Shown one piece after another: positions 19,601-28,008 of a stretch of DNA of 64,000 nucleotides. Numbering within the stretch: the first letter of the stretch is position 1; each line of letters opens with the position of its first letter. A program made the translations under genes and the position numbers. Source of the DNA: Frankia casuarinae (GTDB lineage: Bacteria; Actinomycetota; Actinomycetes; Frankiales; Frankiaceae); contig NC_007777.1 of NCBI RefSeq assembly GCF_000013345.1, forward strand, positions 3,968,001 to 4,032,000, given 5' to 3'. The notes beneath the pieces are model-generated. The model was not told where the DNA came from. It searched no databases and worked only from the letters and a program-made list of their open reading frames with translations.

Positions 19601-20023
19601 GGCATCAACACCGGCATGCTCGGTCACGGCCTGCGGGTGCTGCGTTACTGGCAGGCCAGGGAGTCCGGTAGCAGCGCCAGCGACGCGGCGCGTGACCTGG
19701 CCGACGGGATCAGGGCGGACACCCGGGCGCTGATCGACCTGTGCGAGCAGGACTTCCGAGCGGCGCCGCCCGCGGCGCCCCCGAGGAAGCAGCAGCGACT
19801 GCTGGCGGGAGCCACCCGTCAGCGGCGTTCGATCTTCCCGCAGCGCTACCCGGACGAGTGGAGCCGCATCCAGCTCCGCACCGGCAAGATCTTCGCCTAC
19901 AACCTGCCCATGCTCGATCCCGAGCACCCCGACACCCGCGAGGCCCAGCCGGTCGGCGCCATGTCGGGTGCCCCGCCGTCCGCCAGCGAGCGGAAGGACC
20001 CGCTCGGCGCGGCTCGGGCATGA
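16685..20023 (+). CDS. MFS exporter embedded in a Rossmann oxidoreductase-like protein (fusion)
   Basis: A 1,112-residue fusion. Residues about 34-500 are a complete DHA2-type MFS transporter: DTSIVNVALPSIG, GRLGDLVGAKRMF and ARFVQGVGGALAAA are its hallmark segments, with about 14 hydrophobic helices. Residues about 505-1090 are a full paralogue of the preceding protein (LALGLGGTNMM, VGVELRGSP, GDSFGNSHHLTSGGINTGM). The first 19 residues, including LNETVQ, match the upstream protein's LDETVQ, so the transporter seems inserted near the N terminus of an ancestral copy. The GTG start overlaps the previous stop. It likely exports the cluster product; the fused domain may act on it at the membrane. 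Confidence 0.85.
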   Translation: MSIFQPKGDSFGSLNETVQSRRLIVSRYRSLRERQWALLVLCTGALAIVIDTSIVNVALPSIGQDLGFSAAGLSWVVNAYLIPFGGLLLFAGRLGDLVGAKRMFLAGIALFTPASLVCGLAQNPETLVAARFVQGVGGALAAAVVLGLVVSTFPNAIEQAKAIGLYAFVSSAGAALGLLLGAWITEALSWHWTFFINVPLGLLVLPLGARLVDDERVVLDDRSIDVPGVLLITSGLMLTVYTIVRFADGATPLTWALVGISAALLAAFVVRQRTARNPLVPLSIFRARNVAWANMVQALMIAGMGGMFFLGTLYLRQVLGLSAMEVGLAFLPTALMVAVISLKATPRLMEKIDPKTVLVPGLLLITAGLALLAVAPADGDYWRDVLPAMVLLGAGAGLGYPSSLTMVMADATAADRGLRSGLVNTTQQVGPAIGLAVLATVAADRTTTLVSRGSTHAEALTGGYHLAFWIGSGASLVALVLTVLFLRPAVPTSVPKTLDRARASQRLTQDHTGLSDPDFLALGLGGTNMMAMLWSVAMGRRAVGVELRGSPYVSVMRWTMREEIYHHLAMIDSMMLERYGEDLLPRLGDGRPFRLADCFFSRHTRAGSVRGDEVVTGFESDAHIGGLARHYETIDDRYREGRAHREINVLDPLEGPEGLDPAALEHDLSDVLGSQSMFQVGAEELLVMLRRYLEGLEQIDRDRGEALPRVRVLPYHRVATSESSDRERRWLPSALRRTPVAERGFERTADGRVRVRVEAVRELDYRGAFRRVRVPYSETVDLGTPGLIMIAEGLDSPDAARLGFRQETVCVDRGDGRGPVPAEADFLVGNVDIYLADRIRVRRASEFDQAGNEYWVHQRCVGHEEDAQIGWTMLEVPPYKTFDPIQAGLVPAGTPKDSKPYFAGHQFLLRRYFLDQTAQLTEIPRRAIEYNQLSYGPKLFTVTERIGLDALVAANAVVAGDSFGNSHHLTSGGINTGMLGHGLRVLRYWQARESGSSASDAARDLADGIRADTRALIDLCEQDFRAAPPAAPPRKQQRLLAGATRQRRSIFPQRYPDEWSRIQLRTGKIFAYNLPMLDPEHPDTREAQPVGAMSGAPPSASERKDPLGAARA

Positions 20024-21669
20024 GGCGAGGCATGGTCCCACCGGGCTACGGACCGGCTCCCACCCCGCAGGAGCTGGCGGACGAGTACGACATCTGCGTG
20101 GTGGGCAGCGGGGCGGCGGGTTCGGTCGTCGCCTGGCTGCTCGCCCGGGCCGGGCTGTCGGTGGCCGTGGTGGAGCAGGGTGGGTTCGTCACGGACGAGG
20201 ACAGCTACGACGACGTGCTGGCCGCGGGGGAGTCCGCCTGGGTGCGGCAGGAGAACGGCACCTGGGCCAAGGTGGGCTCACCCTGGACGACCTGCAACGT
20301 GGGTGGCGGCACGCTGTTCTTCGGGGGGGTCCTGTTCCGCCACCGCCCGCTCGACTTCGACCCGGAGACCGTTCTGGGCCGGGCCGACCTGCCGCTGCGC
20401 TGGCCGCTTGAGCCGGCGGAGCTGACGGACTACTACGACGCCGTCGAGGATCTGATCGGCGTCGCGGGTGTCGCGGACGGCGACCCCAGCCTGCCGGTCC
20501 GGTCCAGGCCGTATCCGCTGCCCCCGGTGGCCACCACGGCGGAGGGGCGGCGGCTGACGGAGGCCGCGAGGTCCATGGGCTGGGCACCGTTTCCCACCCC
20601 CCTGGGCGTCAACAGCATCGAGTACCGCGGTCGCCCGGTGTGCGCCGCGGATGCCCCCTGCATCTCACGGCGCTGCCCGATCCACGCCAAGGGGGACGCG
20701 CTGGACCGCTTCCTGCGGCCGGCGATGGCCGCGGGCGCACGCCTGTTCACCGGGCTGAAGGCGGAGGCCCTGCTCGGGGACGCGCGTCGCGACGCCACCG
20801 CGTTGCGGTGCGTCCGGATGCCGGACGGCGAGCGCGTCGTCCTGCGGGCCCGGCACTTCGTGCTGTGCGCGAACGCCGTGCAGACTGCCGCGCTGCTGCT
20901 GCGTTCGACCACCGTGCGGCATCCGGCCGGGCTGGGCAACTCACACGACATGGTCGGCCGGGGGCTCTGCTTCAAGATCGGTGAATATCTGGTCGGGTAC
21001 TGCCACGAGCCGACCTCGGCGCCCGCCCGCAGCCGGCTGATGGGCCTGGGACCCATCTCCACCTGCTGCGTGACCGACCTCTACCAGGACCCGGCGGCGC
21101 CGGGCGGGCTGGGTGGCCTGCTCTACGAGAACCGGCCCGAGCGGACCTACCGGTTACGGGACACCGAACACCTGCTGCGGATCGAGGCGCTGGTACCGGA
21201 CGAACCCCAACCGGGCAACCGGGTCCGGCTGGGGCCGGGGACCGACGCCCACGGCGTGCCCGACGTCCTGATGGACTACCAGGCCCATCCGCGCGACCTC
21301 GCCCGCTCCGAGTACATGCTCGGGCAGGGCGAGGCGCTGCTGCGGGCCGCCGGCTGCGACGTCATCGTGCGGGAGGCGTCCGGGTGGGCGCTCGGCAGCG
21401 GGCACCTGCACGGCACCTGCCGCATGGGTGAGGACCCGGCCACCAGCGTGACCGGGCCCGACGGCCGCCTGCACGACGCGGACAACGTCTTCGTAGCCGA
21501 CGGCGGCCTGTTGCCGTTCCCCGGCGGGGTCAATCCGACGCTGACCATCCAGGCGCTCGCGCTACGGGTGGCCCATCGGCTCCTCGCGGAGCGCTACGCC
21601 ACCGGTCGCGTCCCGATCGGGGAACTGGTCGGGCCGAGCGTGACCGCGGCGAACCGGTCGCCGAGGTAG
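20020..21669 (+). CDS. GMC-type FAD oxidoreductase, paromamine 6'-oxidase-like
   Basis: A 549-residue GMC-family flavoprotein. VVGSGAAGSVVAWLLARAG at residues 27-45 is the FAD-binding turn, VGGGTLFFGGVLFR the second GMC motif, and the C terminus has HGTCRMGED and NVFVADGGLLP with the FPGGVNPT ending. NeoG/BtrQ-type enzymes of this shape oxidise the 6'-hydroxyl of paromamine before transamination, and this cluster has the matching class III aminotransferase. Its start overlaps the fusion gene stop (ATGA). Its 3' end overlaps the convergent gene by 76 bp. Confidence 0.8.
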   Translation: MRRGMVPPGYGPAPTPQELADEYDICVVGSGAAGSVVAWLLARAGLSVAVVEQGGFVTDEDSYDDVLAAGESAWVRQENGTWAKVGSPWTTCNVGGGTLFFGGVLFRHRPLDFDPETVLGRADLPLRWPLEPAELTDYYDAVEDLIGVAGVADGDPSLPVRSRPYPLPPVATTAEGRRLTEAARSMGWAPFPTPLGVNSIEYRGRPVCAADAPCISRRCPIHAKGDALDRFLRPAMAAGARLFTGLKAEALLGDARRDATALRCVRMPDGERVVLRARHFVLCANAVQTAALLLRSTTVRHPAGLGNSHDMVGRGLCFKIGEYLVGYCHEPTSAPARSRLMGLGPISTCCVTDLYQDPAAPGGLGGLLYENRPERTYRLRDTEHLLRIEALVPDEPQPGNRVRLGPGTDAHGVPDVLMDYQAHPRDLARSEYMLGQGEALLRAAGCDVIVREASGWALGSGHLHGTCRMGEDPATSVTGPDGRLHDADNVFVADGGLLPFPGGVNPTLTIQALALRVAHRLLAERYATGRVPIGELVGPSVTAANRSPR

Positions 21670-22511
21670 TCCGCCACCTGCTCCAGACGGGCGACCTGGT
21701 ACGGATGCCGCCGGGCGCCGACCACCACCGTGCGGGGGGAACAGCCGAGTCGGTCCGGGAGATCCCGGTACACCCGGTGCACCAGATGTCCCGACCGTCC
21801 CTCCGCCTCGGTCAGCGGAAACCGCAGCACGCCGACGGCGTCCAGCCCGCCGTCCTGCACCGACCAGGCCAGTACCCCGGCGAGCAGGACGTCGATCCAG
21901 TAGCGCTGGAAGGTCCGCCGTAACAGCGGCACGTGCGATCCCCACCGGGCCGCCAGTACCGTGGTGTCGCCGTGCACCACCTCCTCGCCGACCCGCACGT
22001 GGGTCCGCCCGCCGTGGGCCTGGAAGAGATAGGCGTAACGGGCGGCCAGGTCACTTTGCAGGCCGGCCAGGTAGAGGGTATCCCCGTGCCGGACGCCGTA
22101 GCAGTAGCCGAGGAAGCCGTCCCGGCCGGCGTCCATGAAGTTCCAGTCGGCGGCCTCCAGCATCCCCCGGGGCAGCAGCCCCGGGGGGTCGAGGAAGCAG
22201 CGCAGCGTCACCGGGCTGCCGAAGCGGGGAAAGCGCCCGCCCACGATGTCGTCGCACACCCCCGCCATGCCGACGACGGCGTAGCCGGTGCGCCGGTAGC
22301 CGAAGCGGACCGGCTCCTGCAGCGGGGCGGTGTCGTTGAACGAGTACAGCAGTCGTCCGAGCGGGACAGCCAGGCGGGCAGCGATCTCCTCGCGGTCCGT
22401 CGGATCGTCCAGCCACCGCGCCAGCAGCGCCTGCCGTGCGCCCAGCCACGGGTTGCGCGCGACGAACCGGCCGAGGAAGTCCTCGTCCGGGGGATGGATG
22501 AACGCGCTCAT
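21594..22511 (-). CDS. Conserved-looking protein of unknown function, last gene of the main operon
   Basis: A 305-residue protein not recognised. It is soluble-looking, with an N-terminal helical segment (DEDFLGRFVARNPWLGARQ) and a central DWNFMDAGRDGFLGYCYGV. No catalytic motif is evident. The ATG at 22511 overlaps the glycosyltransferase stop (ATGA), so it belongs to the operon running from 34206. Its C terminus overlaps the end of the GMC gene on the other strand. Confidence 0.6.
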   Translation of the reverse strand: MSAFIHPPDEDFLGRFVARNPWLGARQALLARWLDDPTDREEIAARLAVPLGRLLYSFNDTAPLQEPVRFGYRRTGYAVVGMAGVCDDIVGGRFPRFGSPVTLRCFLDPPGLLPRGMLEAADWNFMDAGRDGFLGYCYGVRHGDTLYLAGLQSDLAARYAYLFQAHGGRTHVRVGEEVVHGDTTVLAARWGSHVPLLRRTFQRYWIDVLLAGVLAWSVQDGGLDAVGVLRFPLTEAEGRSGHLVHRVYRDLPDRLGCSPRTVVVGARRHPYQVARLEQVADYLGDRFAAVTLGPTSSPIGTRPVA

Positions 22512-23809
22512 CCGCGGCTGTGGGCGAGGACGAGCCGGTAGACGTCGAGCAGGCGGCGCGTGACCGACTCCTGGTCGAACTGGCGCGCCCGGTGCGCCCC
22601 GGCCGCACCGAGCCGGGCGCACCGCTGCGGCGAGTCGAGCAGCTCCGCGACCGCCTCGGCCAGGGCCGGGGGATCGCAGGGAGGCACGATGATGCCGGCC
22701 ATGCCGTGGCCGACCACGGTCGGCAGTCCGCCGACGTCGGTCACCACGACCGGCCTGCCGGCCGCCATGGCCTCGATGACCGTGCCACCCATCTCCTCGT
22801 GCCGGGACGGGATGACGACCACGGCCGCCTCCCGGACGACGTCGGGGAGGCGGGAGCGATCCAGATGACCCGGCAGTTCGATGCGATCGGCGATGCCGAG
22901 CCGGCGTGCGCGGGCCCGGCAGCGTTCCAGCTCGTTGCCGTCGCCGCACATCACGAAGCGGGCCGGGACGCCCTTGGCGACGATCAGGGCCGCGGCGTCG
23001 ACGAAGTCGGCCCATCCCTTCTCCGGAGCGAACCGGCCGCAGTACAGCACGACCGGCGGTTCCGAGGGCGGTTCGGACGGCGCTTCGGCCCCCGGGCGCT
23101 GGAAGTCGGCCAGGTGAACGCCGTCGGTGACCACGTGCACCCGGTCCGGCCCGGTCAGGCCGCGCTCCAGGTAGGCCCGCCGGACCCGGTCGGTGAGCAC
23201 CACCACCGCGTCGGCCCGCCGGACGGCGTGCCGTTCGAAGAACCGGGCCGGGCCGATCAGCACCCAGCCGAGGGGCGTCTCCGGATGGAAGGTCGCGATG
23301 GCGCTGCAGTGCACGGTGAGCACCAGCGGCCGCCCCAGGAGCAGCCTGGCCAGCACGGCGAACAGGAAGGTCCAGGGCAGCTCGCTGCAGTGGACGTGGA
23401 TCAGGGAGTACTGGCGACGAGTCCCGCGCAGTCGCTTGCCGACGCAGGCGACGACGACGGCGAGTCCCCAGGAGACGAGTAACCCGATGTAGCCCTTGGA
23501 ACGGGTGGGAATCGGCGCCACCGGCAGGGTGAGCAGTTCCAGCCGGGTGCGCGGGTCGAGCATCAGCGAGCGGGGCATCCCCGGCCGGCGGGGCAGCAGC
23601 ACGGACTGGCGCACGCCGAGCGCCGACATCTGCTCGGTGGTCTGCATGATCTGGACCTGCATGCCGCCGATCGGCTCGTACTGCAGCTCCCGATGGGTGA
23701 GCTCCCGGTCGGCGAGGAAGTAGTAGGGCGTCAGCCGCAGAACGTGCGGCGGACTCCCACCGTCGGGTCCGGCCGCTGCCTGCCGGGGCCCGGTCGTCCG
23801 GGTGGTCAC
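22508..23809 (-). CDS. GT4 glycosyltransferase, BtrM/NeoM-like
   Basis: A 433-residue GT-B retaining glycosyltransferase. The N terminus (LRLTPYYF, YEPIGGMQVQIMQTTEQM) matches the pattern of pseudodisaccharide-forming aminoglycoside glycosyltransferases. The C-terminal donor domain has YCGRFAPEKGW, CGDGNELE and HEEMGGTVIEAMAAG (E-x7-E motif). Homologues add GlcNAc from UDP-GlcNAc to an aminocyclitol, the step before PIG-L deacetylation. It starts directly at the DegT stop. Confidence 0.85.
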   Translation of the reverse strand: MTTRTTGPRQAAAGPDGGSPPHVLRLTPYYFLADRELTHRELQYEPIGGMQVQIMQTTEQMSALGVRQSVLLPRRPGMPRSLMLDPRTRLELLTLPVAPIPTRSKGYIGLLVSWGLAVVVACVGKRLRGTRRQYSLIHVHCSELPWTFLFAVLARLLLGRPLVLTVHCSAIATFHPETPLGWVLIGPARFFERHAVRRADAVVVLTDRVRRAYLERGLTGPDRVHVVTDGVHLADFQRPGAEAPSEPPSEPPVVLYCGRFAPEKGWADFVDAAALIVAKGVPARFVMCGDGNELERCRARARRLGIADRIELPGHLDRSRLPDVVREAAVVVIPSRHEEMGGTVIEAMAAGRPVVVTDVGGLPTVVGHGMAGIIVPPCDPPALAEAVAELLDSPQRCARLGAAGAHRARQFDQESVTRRLLDVYRLVLAHSRG

Positions 23810-25081
23810 TCAGAGGTCCGGGTGGCGGTCGCGCACCTTGGCCAGAGCGGCCACGATGTCGTCCGCGTCGGTCGAGTCCCCGAGCAGCGCCGAGTGATGG
23901 AACAGGAGGGTGGTCTCGCAGTAGCGGCGCGCGCCGCCGAAGTCACGGGAGAACGCCCGGTCGCGGGCGGCCTCGGTCCAGGCGGCCGCGAAGCGGCGCT
24001 TGGTGTGCGGGCGCAGCATCACGCTGCGGTGCAGGGGAGCGTCCGGTGGATACCAGGTCATGCCCAGCTCGGCCGTCAGGGCCTGGGCCACCCGGTCCAG
24101 CGGCACCGCGCCGAAGGTTCCCGCGGGGAAACGGACCCCGTACTCGTAGATCGAACGCAGTTGTACCTGCTCGGGCACGGGGATGGGGCCGAACCCCCCG
24201 AGCCGGGCCAGCCCCTGCTCGAGGTCGGCGGCGGTCTTCGCCCGGTGCCGGTGCTGGTCCTGCAACCGGGGAAGCTGGTCGAGCAGGAGGGCGGCCGTCA
24301 GCTCCGACATGCAGTAGTTCGCCCCCATCACCTCGCCGTCCTCGACCAGTTCGAGGGTGCCGGCCACCGGGGGGCCGGGGTGATAGCGGCGCGAGTCGGC
24401 CCGCAGCTGCTGGGCGCGCCGGTACAGCCGCTCGTCGGCGGTGATGACGGCGCCGCCCTCGCCGCCGGCCAGGACCTTTCCGTTCTGGAAGCTGAACGCT
24501 CCGATCGCCCCGAAGGAGCCGACGGCCCGGTCCCCCCAGCGCGCACCGTGCGCCTGCGCACAGTCCTCGATCAGGTGGATGCCGGCGTCCTCGGTCAGGG
24601 CGGTGATGGCGGGCAGGTCGGCGACCGTCGCGGCCAGGTGGACGACGATCACCGCCTTCGTCCGGGGGCCCATGGCGTCCCGAATGCTCTGCGCGGTCAG
24701 GCAGCCGGTCTCGGGGTCGCTGTCGGCGAGCACGGGCAGCGCCCCCACCCGCAGCACGGCCGTCACCGGGGCGACCCAGGTCAGCGTGGGCACCACGACC
24801 TCGTCGCCGGGACCGATGTCCAACGCCTCCAGCGCCACCACGAGGGCGCTGGACCCGTGGTCGACACTCACCCCGTAGGGAACGTCGCTGTAGGCGGCGA
24901 AGGCCTCGGCGAACCGCCGCTCACAGGCGTGGGTGCCGTCGCTGGCCCAGCTCACCGCCCACCGGCGGGATCGCAGCGCGTCGAGCAGAGCCTGTTCGCT
25001 GGCCGCGTCGTACTGGGGCCACTTCGGCCAGGGACGGTCCCGCCGGACCGGCGTACCACCGAGAAGGGCCAGTTCACTCAT
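23810..25081 (-). CDS. DegT/StrS aminotransferase, scyllo-inosose type
   Basis: A 423-residue PLP enzyme of the StsC/BtrS group. GGTPVRRDRPWPKWPQYD is the N-terminal signature of L-glutamine:scyllo-inosose/DOI aminotransferases. EDCAQAHGA carries the PLP-binding Asp and SFQNGKVLAGGEGG the Schiff-base Lys. It should convert an inosose to an aminocyclitol, the defining early step of aminoglycoside synthesis. The ATG overlaps the dehydrogenase stop (ATGA). Confidence 0.88.
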   Translation of the reverse strand: MSELALLGGTPVRRDRPWPKWPQYDAASEQALLDALRSRRWAVSWASDGTHACERRFAEAFAAYSDVPYGVSVDHGSSALVVALEALDIGPGDEVVVPTLTWVAPVTAVLRVGALPVLADSDPETGCLTAQSIRDAMGPRTKAVIVVHLAATVADLPAITALTEDAGIHLIEDCAQAHGARWGDRAVGSFGAIGAFSFQNGKVLAGGEGGAVITADERLYRRAQQLRADSRRYHPGPPVAGTLELVEDGEVMGANYCMSELTAALLLDQLPRLQDQHRHRAKTAADLEQGLARLGGFGPIPVPEQVQLRSIYEYGVRFPAGTFGAVPLDRVAQALTAELGMTWYPPDAPLHRSVMLRPHTKRRFAAAWTEAARDRAFSRDFGGARRYCETTLLFHHSALLGDSTDADDIVAALAKVRDRHPDL

Positions 25082-26124
25082 GCCGTTACCCCCTGCTCCT
25101 GGCTGGTGGCGCCGGCCGTCCGGTCGCCGCCGACGTGGAAGAAGAGGCGCAACGGTGCCGGTCCGTCGCGCTCGAGCACACTGCGGTACGAGGTCAGCGG
25201 GACCGGGTCGCCGGTCAGGGGACCCAGGCGGACCTCGCCGGCAACGACCTTGGCCAGGGCGGTGCGCAGCTGCCCCTGACCGGACAGCACACCCTGCACG
25301 GTCAGTTCGCGCAGCATCACCGTGCTCGGTTCGACGGTGACCGCCTCGGCTCCCGAGTAGCCCACGAGCACGTAGACGCCGCCGACCGCGGTCGCCGTCA
25401 GGCCACGGGGGAACACGCCGGCCGCTCCGGTGGCGTCGAAGACAACCTCCGGCAGGTCCGGGTGCCAGCCCTCGATACCCGGGTCGGCGTCGACGCCGAG
25501 GTCGGCGGCGATCCGCCGGCGGGACTGCAGGGGATCGGCCACCCGTACCCGGGACGCCCCGGCGCCGCGGGCCAGCTGGGCGACGAGCAGGCCGATCGTT
25601 CCGGCGCCGATCACGCCGACCGACCGGCCGGACACCGCCCCGGCCCGTTCCACGGCGTGCAGGGCCACGCCGAGCGGCTCCAGCAGGCAGGCCTGGGGGC
25701 CCGGGACCTGTGGCGGCAGCGCGACCAGGTTGGCGGCGGGGATGGTGAACAGCTGGGCGAAGGCACCCGGGCGGGTGAAGCCCACCTCGTCGATGTCGGT
25801 GCACAGGTTCGGCCGTCCCGCGAGGCAGGCGGGGCACCGGCCGCAGAGCCGGAAGTTGTCGCCCACCACCGCCCGGCCCACCAGCTCGGGGCGGTCGGGG
25901 GCCGCCAGCACCGTGCCGGACCACTCGTGCCCGGGAATCACCGGGTACTCGGCGTCGTGCAGGGTCCCGTCCAGCAACCGCAGGTCGGTACCGCACATGG
26001 CGGCGAAGTCGGTCGCGACCAGGGCCTCGCCCGGACCGGGCTCGGGCCGGGGACGCCGCTCCAGGCCGTGGTCACGGTGCCCCCGGACCACCAGGGCCAG
26101 CATGTCGTCATCGGTCATGATCAT
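25078..26124 (-). CDS. Zinc-dependent alcohol dehydrogenase
   Basis: A 348-residue MDR enzyme. MCGTD and GHEWSG hold the catalytic zinc, CGRCPACLAGRPNLC the structural zinc, and GVIGAGTIGLLVAQLARGAG the NAD(P)-binding turn. Family members in aminoglycoside clusters (NeoA, KanE type) oxidise the aminocyclitol before a second transamination. The start at 26124 overlaps the methyltransferase stop; an ATG at 26118 is possible. Confidence 0.87.
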   Translation of the reverse strand: MIMTDDDMLALVVRGHRDHGLERRPRPEPGPGEALVATDFAAMCGTDLRLLDGTLHDAEYPVIPGHEWSGTVLAAPDRPELVGRAVVGDNFRLCGRCPACLAGRPNLCTDIDEVGFTRPGAFAQLFTIPAANLVALPPQVPGPQACLLEPLGVALHAVERAGAVSGRSVGVIGAGTIGLLVAQLARGAGASRVRVADPLQSRRRIAADLGVDADPGIEGWHPDLPEVVFDATGAAGVFPRGLTATAVGGVYVLVGYSGAEAVTVEPSTVMLRELTVQGVLSGQGQLRTALAKVVAGEVRLGPLTGDPVPLTSYRSVLERDGPAPLRLFFHVGGDRTAGATSQEQGVTA

Positions 26125-26870
26125 GCGTCCGGATTCGGGCTGTCGCCCAGCCGGTGGACGAAGAACGCGCGACCGTGCCATCCATAGCGCAGGAACTCGC
26201 TGTAGTCGTAGAACCCGTCGGTGCGGGCGAAACACTCGCGCATGGCCCGTCGCATTCCGAACCGGGGATTCGCGCGGTTGCAGTTGTAGTCGTCCATCAG
26301 CAGCACCGCACCGTCGGGCATCAACCGGTGGGTCAACAGGTGGTCGAGCACCTGGGACGTGGACGCGTAGAGGTCGCAGTCCAGGTTGGCGATGGCCACC
26401 GGGCGGGTGATGGGTGTGGACAGCAACGTCTCCTCGTACATCCCGCGCACGACGGTCCAGTCCCGGTCGCCGAAACGGGCGGTGAACTCCCGGCGCAGCA
26501 TCTCCTCGGTGCCGGGTGGGGCCGCGTCCTCCGATTCGCGCCAGTAACCGGTGTCGGCGACCTCGTAGGAGGCGACGTCCACCGGATCGACGCTCTTGGG
26601 GAAGCCCGCGAAGGAGTCGTACAGGTACAGATTCCGGGGATGCAGGACGTCGTAGAATTCGTGCATGGCGTTGAACTCCACGAGGAGATCGGCCAGGAGC
26701 AGCGAGCTGAATCCCTGGAAGCAGCCGAACTCCGCCACCGCACCGGGGATGTGGCACCCGTAGACGTACTCGAAGGTGGCTCGGAAGGCCTCGCCGTAGA
26801 TTCTCCGAGCACGATCCTGGTCGTGGTAGGTGGCGTTTTCTATACGGTCGGGCGTTGGCATGTGTTCCAC
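26121..26870 (-). CDS. TylF/MycF-family O-methyltransferase
   Basis: A 249-residue AdoMet- and Mg-dependent methyltransferase. VAEFGCFQGFSSLLLA is the AdoMet site; YDSFAGFP, NLDCDLYAST and LLMDDYNC carry the metal-binding acidic residues typical of TylF sugar O-methyltransferases. It lies 13 bp downstream of the radical SAM gene. It predicts an O-methylated product, as in fortimicin. Confidence 0.87.
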   Translation of the reverse strand: MEHMPTPDRIENATYHDQDRARRIYGEAFRATFEYVYGCHIPGAVAEFGCFQGFSSLLLADLLVEFNAMHEFYDVLHPRNLYLYDSFAGFPKSVDPVDVASYEVADTGYWRESEDAAPPGTEEMLRREFTARFGDRDWTVVRGMYEETLLSTPITRPVAIANLDCDLYASTSQVLDHLLTHRLMPDGAVLLMDDYNCNRANPRFGMRRAMRECFARTDGFYDYSEFLRYGWHGRAFFVHRLGDSPNPDA

Positions 26871-26883
26871 CTCGTCAGATCGC

Positions 26884-28008
26884 TCACCGGGCCACCGCGT
26901 CGTACAGGGTCGGGTCCACGTCGATGTCCATGTTCAACTCGCAGCAGCGGTAGCAGATCGGCTGCAGCCCCTGCCGGAGGGTCTCCCGCATCCGGGTGTA
27001 GGTCTCGCCGTGGAACACCTCCCGCAGGGATCCGTCCCGCAGCGACCCCATGACCGTGTCGGCGAACGTGGTGCAGCTCACGACCTGGCCGTTGGGAAGC
27101 ACCGTGGTCTGGGCCCAGAGCTTCACACAGGTCCGCTCCCGGACGGTCTGGTGCCACCGGGGGGTGAAGAACCTGCTCTTGTCCTCGTTGCTGTAGCGGA
27201 CGGGGGGGACCAGGACCGACACCGAGTCGGAGGTGTTCATCGCCTCGTCGAGCAGGTCGCGCAGCCGCTGCGGATCGAGGTCGGCGTGCTGGTGTTCGTT
27301 GCAGTACCCGGCCCAGGACAGGAAGGGCCGGCCGGTCACGGCCTCGAAGGCGGCCCGGGAACCCTCGCCCTCCGTGCGGGTGAAGAAGCTCGACAGGCCC
27401 ACCGTGATCTCGGACAGGCCCAGCCGTTCGGTGAGCCGGACCATCTCGGGCAGGTGGGTGTAGTTCATGCCGGTAACCACGAAGTTGATCGCGACCTTCG
27501 GCCCCCGGCCGGCGCGCCGCGTCTCCTCCTGCAGGGCGGCCAGGCCCCTCATGGCCCGCCCGAAGGCGTTGCGCCCGCGGATGGGGTCGTTGACCTCGGG
27601 AGAGGGGCCGTCGACGGACAGGTAGACGTCGTCGATGCCGCTGGCCACGATGCCGGCCGCATGCCGGTCGAGCAGCGTGCCGTTCGTGCTCATGTCCAGG
27701 TTGCAGGACGGCAGCCGTTCCTTGGCGATCCGCATCAGCTCGACCGCGTGATCGTGCATGAGCGGCTCGCCGCCCATCATGGTCAGGTAGGTCGTCTCCG
27801 GGGTGCCGGTGTCCGCGGCGAGCTCGTCGACCAGCGCGGTCCACATCTCGAGGCTCATCTGGTCGCGGCGGACGTCCGCCAGCCAGCCGCTCTCGGCGGC
27901 CGAGTCCCCGTACATCCAGCACTCACGACAGGTCAGGTTGCACGACCAGTTCACGAACACCGTCACGTACCGGGGCATGGTCCTGACCACCGGGGTCAGT
28001 GGAATCAT
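26884..28008 (-). CDS. Radical SAM protein B with C-terminal SPASM-like cysteines
   Basis: A 374-residue radical SAM enzyme. CNLTCREC at residues 23-30 binds the cluster and MMGGEPLMH is the GGE motif. The C-terminal third has Cys in CVKLWAQ, VVSCTT and ICYRCCELN, the spacing of auxiliary-cluster (SPASM/twitch) domains. BtrN, a twitch enzyme, oxidises an aminocyclitol alcohol in butirosin synthesis, which is a possible analogy. The start overlaps the deacetylase stop (ATGA). Confidence 0.85.
   Translation of the reverse strand: MIPLTPVVRTMPRYVTVFVNWSCNLTCRECWMYGDSAAESGWLADVRRDQMSLEMWTALVDELAADTGTPETTYLTMMGGEPLMHDHAVELMRIAKERLPSCNLDMSTNGTLLDRHAAGIVASGIDDVYLSVDGPSPEVNDPIRGRNAFGRAMRGLAALQEETRRAGRGPKVAINFVVTGMNYTHLPEMVRLTERLGLSEITVGLSSFFTRTEGEGSRAAFEAVTGRPFLSWAGYCNEHQHADLDPQRLRDLLDEAMNTSDSVSVLVPPVRYSNEDKSRFFTPRWHQTVRERTCVKLWAQTTVLPNGQVVSCTTFADTVMGSLRDGSLREVFHGETYTRMRETLRQGLQPICYRCCELNMDIDVDPTLYDAVAR

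Noticed and set aside
17621-20041. An 806-codon minus-strand frame opposite the MFS fusion gene
   Set aside because: High-GC shadow frame. Composition is repetitive and the plus-strand protein has clear family motifs over the same bases.
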